NCBI GenBank assembly: GCA_007116295.1
Contig: SKIS01000037.1
Span: 1 to 8,083, forward strand
Length of the DNA stretch: 8,083 bases
Reading direction: 5' to 3'
Origin: Candidatus Woesearchaeota archaeon
Lineage (GTDB): Archaea > Nanobdellota > Nanobdellia > Woesearchaeales > 21-14-0-10-32-9
A program made the position numbers and the translations under genes. Below the pieces are notes generated by a model that did no database searches, was not told the DNA's origin, and saw only the letters and a list, made by a program, of their open reading frames with translations. Position 1 is the stretch's first letter. Each line of letters starts with the position of its first letter. Positions 6,653 to 8,083 of this stretch are shown here, in pieces.

Positions 6653-6691
6653 TTATTGTTTTGAGCAGTAAAACAACTCAAAGTTAATAAC
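6652..6691. repeat. Imperfect inverted repeat between divergent promoters
   Basis: The left arm GTTATTGTTTTGAG (6652-6665) and right arm CTCAAAGTTAATAAC (6677-6691) match as GTTATT/AATAAC and TTTGAG/CTCAAA, with a 2-3 base mismatched bulge. The arms are separated by 11 bases. The element lies between the scpA TATA box and the TATA box of the divergent orphan gene, where a shared operator would be expected. A hairpin in RNA is less likely because neither predicted transcript includes it. Confidence 0.5.
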
Positions 6692-6696
6692 AATAA

Positions 6697-6710
6697 GCTT
6701 AAATATTAAT
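6697..6710 (+). promoter_or_regulatory. TATA-like box for the 150-aa orphan gene
   Basis: GCTTAAATATTAAT is centred about 26 bases before the ATG at 6730. A pyrimidine-rich stretch (6712-6728) follows up to the start codon. Spacing predicts a leaderless message. Confidence 0.55.
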
Positions 6711-6729
6711 AACTTTTTCTGTTTTTTTA

Positions 6730-7182
6730 ATGGAAAAACCAAAAAGTATTGCTTGCCTAGCAACAGGCACAGCTAAAGCAGCAGCAGGACACAGCCTATG
6801 CTGTGGACCAAAAGCATTCGCAGGCACAAACACAGCCCTAGGAAGCCTAGGAATAGGAACAACTTACCTTGAAAATCTCAGCAACACAATAGGACTCTAC
6901 ACAGGAGAACTAGAAAGAGCGTTGCAAGAAACAATACTAGAAAAAAAATACGGATTAAACATAGACTTTACAGACCTAAGTCAAAGAGCACTATACTCAA
7001 AAGAAATCCACGAAGCCCACGAAATCGCTCACCTAGCAATGGACGGAGCAGGCACAACACTACAAATAGCAGGAATAGCACTAGCAATAAAAGGATTCCA
7101 AAACCAAATAAACCAAATACAAAACTACTTCGAAAACAAATACTCAATAGTAAGACCAAACCTACCCCTAAGAAGGATATGA
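6730..7182 (+). CDS. Orphan protein with Cys-containing, Ala/Gly-rich N-terminus
   Basis: I do not recognise this 150-residue protein. Residues 1-45 are rich in Ala, Gly and Thr and hold all three cysteines: Cys9 in SIACLATGTAKAAAGH and the pair Cys24-Cys25 in HSLCCGPKAF. Residues 46-90 look helical with charged faces (YLENLSNTIGLYTGELERAL). A His/Glu-rich stretch HEAHEIAHLAMD (94-105) is followed by a hydrophobic helix, TLQIAGIALAIKGF (110-123), too short and mixed for a confident membrane span. The basic tail ends LPLRRI. HExxH is not present: HEAHE and HEIAH overlap but the order is HEAHEIAH, so a zinc-protease call is not supported without more evidence. The coding strand is visibly poor in T, with many C-ending and CTA/ATA/AGA codons, unlike its neighbours. 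It has its own TATA box, divergent from scpA. The frame and start are convincing, the function unknown. Confidence 0.75.
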   Translation: MEKPKSIACLATGTAKAAAGHSLCCGPKAFAGTNTALGSLGIGTTYLENLSNTIGLYTGELERALQETILEKKYGLNIDFTDLSQRALYSKEIHEAHEIAHLAMDGAGTTLQIAGIALAIKGFQNQINQIQNYFENKYSIVRPNLPLRRI

Positions 7183-7183
7183 A

Positions 7184-7196
7184 ACTACTTAGTAGT
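7184..7196. repeat. Perfect 13-bp palindrome after the 150-aa gene
   Basis: ACTACTTAGTAGT has six-base arms around a single T, starting two bases after the stop codon. It lies immediately upstream of the next gene's TATA region. It could be a protein-binding site; with a one-base centre it cannot form a full-length RNA hairpin. Confidence 0.5.
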
Positions 7197-7213
7197 AACA
7201 TTTATATATGTTA
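7196..7213 (+). promoter_or_regulatory. TATA box inside an 18-bp palindrome, promoter of the 154-aa gene
   Basis: The TATA box TTTATATAT (7201-7209) is centred 26 bases before the ATG at 7231. It is enclosed by perfect six-base arms TAACAT (7196-7201) and ATGTTA (7208-7213). A dimeric repressor bound here would block TBP. The palindrome abuts another at 7184-7196. Confidence 0.55.
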
Positions 7214-7230
7214 TTTGAATTCTTGAAAAT

Positions 7231-7695
7231 ATGAAATTATTTAGTAAACCCCTCACAGAAGCAGAAAGATTGTTTAACGAGATAGCCCAAAATCCACAAG
7301 AAAAAGGACTTTTAGATATTTTCTCCAGACAAAAAAATTATGTTAACATTAATGAACTTTCTGATCAAGGACACACACTTAATTGGCAAAACAGCAGAGT
7401 ACCACTAGAAATTTCTTTAAGAGACTTTTGGGATACAGATTACAATTTATTTGAAAGAGCAGGATTAGACGTATTCAACTTGTTTAGAATAACTCAAAAC
7501 AATACATCCGATAAAAAACTAGGCGAAGCAAAAGCCATATATCAATACGCAGACGGACCAGAATTCTTTTTAGAATACGTGCCAAAAGTACTCAGGGACG
7601 GCGCAAGCATAAGTATGCCTAGAAAAAGCATAAGTCTAAAGCAAGACGAAAAAAAGTTAATACTACCAAAAAACAATTACTTACTTAAAAAATAA
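7231..7695 (+). CDS. Orphan soluble protein, function unknown
   Basis: This 154-residue protein starts MKLFSKPLTEAERLFNEIA and matches no family I recognise. It appears soluble: there is no signal peptide, no membrane segment and no cysteine. Residues 8-32 look like an amphipathic helix. The middle is aromatic-rich (LRDFWDTDYNLFERAGLDVFNLF, mainly 63-85, and YQYADGPEFFLEYVPKVL, 104-121), suggesting a compact mixed alpha/beta fold. The tail (130-154) is Lys-rich and probably flexible. It follows the 150-aa orphan by 48 bases on the same strand, with a separate TATA box embedded in a palindrome, and precedes an HTH-nucleotidyltransferase gene by 64 bases. A shared accessory role with those neighbours is possible but rests only on position. 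Confidence 0.72.
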   Translation: MKLFSKPLTEAERLFNEIAQNPQEKGLLDIFSRQKNYVNINELSDQGHTLNWQNSRVPLEISLRDFWDTDYNLFERAGLDVFNLFRITQNNTSDKKLGEAKAIYQYADGPEFFLEYVPKVLRDGASISMPRKSISLKQDEKKLILPKNNYLLKK

Positions 7696-7718
7696 ACATC
7701 AAACTTCTTTCCATACAT

Positions 7719-7752
7719 AGAACGAAAGTTTTATATATCGAACTAACGTTCT
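7719..7752 (+). promoter_or_regulatory. TATA box flanked by paired AAC-N4-GTT operator-like sites
   Basis: The TATA box TTTTATATAT (7729-7738) is centred 26 bases before the ATG at 7760. On its two sides lie AACGAAAGTT (7721-7730) and AACTAACGTT (7741-7750). Both fit AACKAAMGTT, an imperfect palindrome, and their centres are 20 bp apart, two helical turns. The wider sequence AGAACG...CGTTCT (7719-7752) is itself an inverted repeat. The gene it drives encodes a winged-helix protein, so autoregulation is plausible. Confidence 0.6.
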
Positions 7753-7759
7753 TTGTATT

Positions 7760-8083
7760 ATGATATCTGAATTTAAAAAATACCAAGGAATAAACACACT
7801 GACTTACTTCCTACAAAATCCAAATACCGAAATCCACATAAAAGAACTTTCAAGAAAACTAAATATAAGTCCATCAACATCCAAAAAATTTTGTGATCTT
7901 TATTATGAAAAAAATATACTGAAAAAAGAAAAGAAAGGAAACTCAATATTTTTTACACTAAATAACAAATCGAACTACGTTACATTATTAAAAAGAACTT
8001 ATGCCATAACAAAAATAAAAGAAAACTGGGAAGGAAAAACTCTCGAAAGAATTAAAACAATCGCAGTATACGGAAGCTACGAA
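7760..8083 (+). CDS. Winged-helix/nucleotidyltransferase protein (3' end outside window)
   Basis: The frame is open from ATG 7760 to the window edge, 108 codons. Residues 10-70 look like a winged helix-turn-helix: an initial helix GINTLTYFLQN (10-20), then IHIKELSRKLNISPSTSKKF (25-44) as HTH, and a wing KKEKKGNSIFFTLN (55-68). A helical linker (72-98) leads to IKTIAVYGSY (98-107). Its GS motif is the start of the nucleotidyltransferase (MNT/Pol beta-like) domain, normally followed by an Asp-x-Asp metal site that lies beyond the window. HTH-nucleotidyltransferase fusions of this kind are common in archaea. Some relatives are antitoxins that AMPylate a HEPN partner, others are uncharacterised regulators. 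The promoter has operator-like sites. The HTH call is firm; the nucleotidyltransferase call rests on one motif. Confidence 0.8.
   Translation, partial: MISEFKKYQGINTLTYFLQNPNTEIHIKELSRKLNISPSTSKKFCDLYYEKNILKKEKKGNSIFFTLNNKSNYVTLLKRTYAITKIKENWEGKTLERIKTIAVYGSYE

Noticed and set aside
6837..6853. Tandem CCTAGGAA copies inside the 150-aa gene
   Set aside because: They encode a repeated Leu-Gly pattern in a low-complexity stretch and are too short to support a separate element.
7021..7044. HEIAH in the 150-aa orphan as an HExxH zinc-protease motif
   Set aside because: The segment HEIAH does fit H-E-x-x-H letter by letter, but there is no recognisable third ligand or protease fold context in this small protein, and it is one motif in a His/Glu-rich helix. 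I therefore make no enzyme call; conservation of these residues would reopen it.
6968..7201. Minus-strand 77-codon hydrophobic frame
   Set aside because: It is antisense to the 150-aa gene; the Leu-rich composition mirrors the complement of its A/G-rich codons, and the plus-strand gene has a TATA box and plausible protein composition.

Overview
The window reads as a piece of an AT-rich archaeal genome. Archaeal markers are translation factor aIF6, an archaeal-type prefoldin alpha subunit and an archaeal SRP receptor FtsY. Recognisable TATA boxes lie about 25-27 bases upstream of nearly every transcription-unit start, and Shine-Dalgarno sequences are absent. Compact genes, 4-8 base overlaps, a shortened prefoldin and several orphan proteins suggest a DPANN lineage (Woesearchaeota/Pacearchaeota-like). 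That placement is inference, because there is no rRNA here.

Left part (1-2642): a partial minus-strand gene encodes a large coiled-coil protein with a histone H1-like Lys/Ala/Pro tail. It is divergent from a small plus-strand coiled-coil protein. The small gene overlaps, tail to tail, a minus-strand DUF1385 membrane protein that appears to have its own promoter.

Centre (2674-6620, minus strand): scpA (condensin kleisin) has its own promoter. It is followed by an apparent operon, aIF6 - pfdA - ftsY - PD-(D/E)XK nuclease, whose genes overlap by 8, 8 and 4 bases. aIF6 (ribosome biogenesis), prefoldin (co-translational folding) and FtsY (membrane targeting) form a known archaeal protein-biogenesis neighbourhood. 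Here the ribosomal protein LX gene expected between aIF6 and pfdA is absent, and a Cas4/RecB-like nuclease has been added at the 3' end.

Right part (6621-8083, plus strand): three genes each have an apparent TATA box. Two encode orphan proteins (150 and 154 aa) that I do not recognise. The third is the start of a winged-helix/nucleotidyltransferase protein, cut by the window edge. The intergenic regions here hold notable symmetric elements. These are a long imperfect inverted repeat between scpA and the first orphan, an 18-bp palindrome spanning the TATA box of the second orphan, and two AAC-N4-GTT sites spaced 20 bp apart flanking the TATA box of the regulator gene. They look like operators, so this is the best place to look for an undescribed regulated module. 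I saw no CRISPR array, tRNA, rRNA or insertion sequence, and no stretch over 300 bases lacks a gene.
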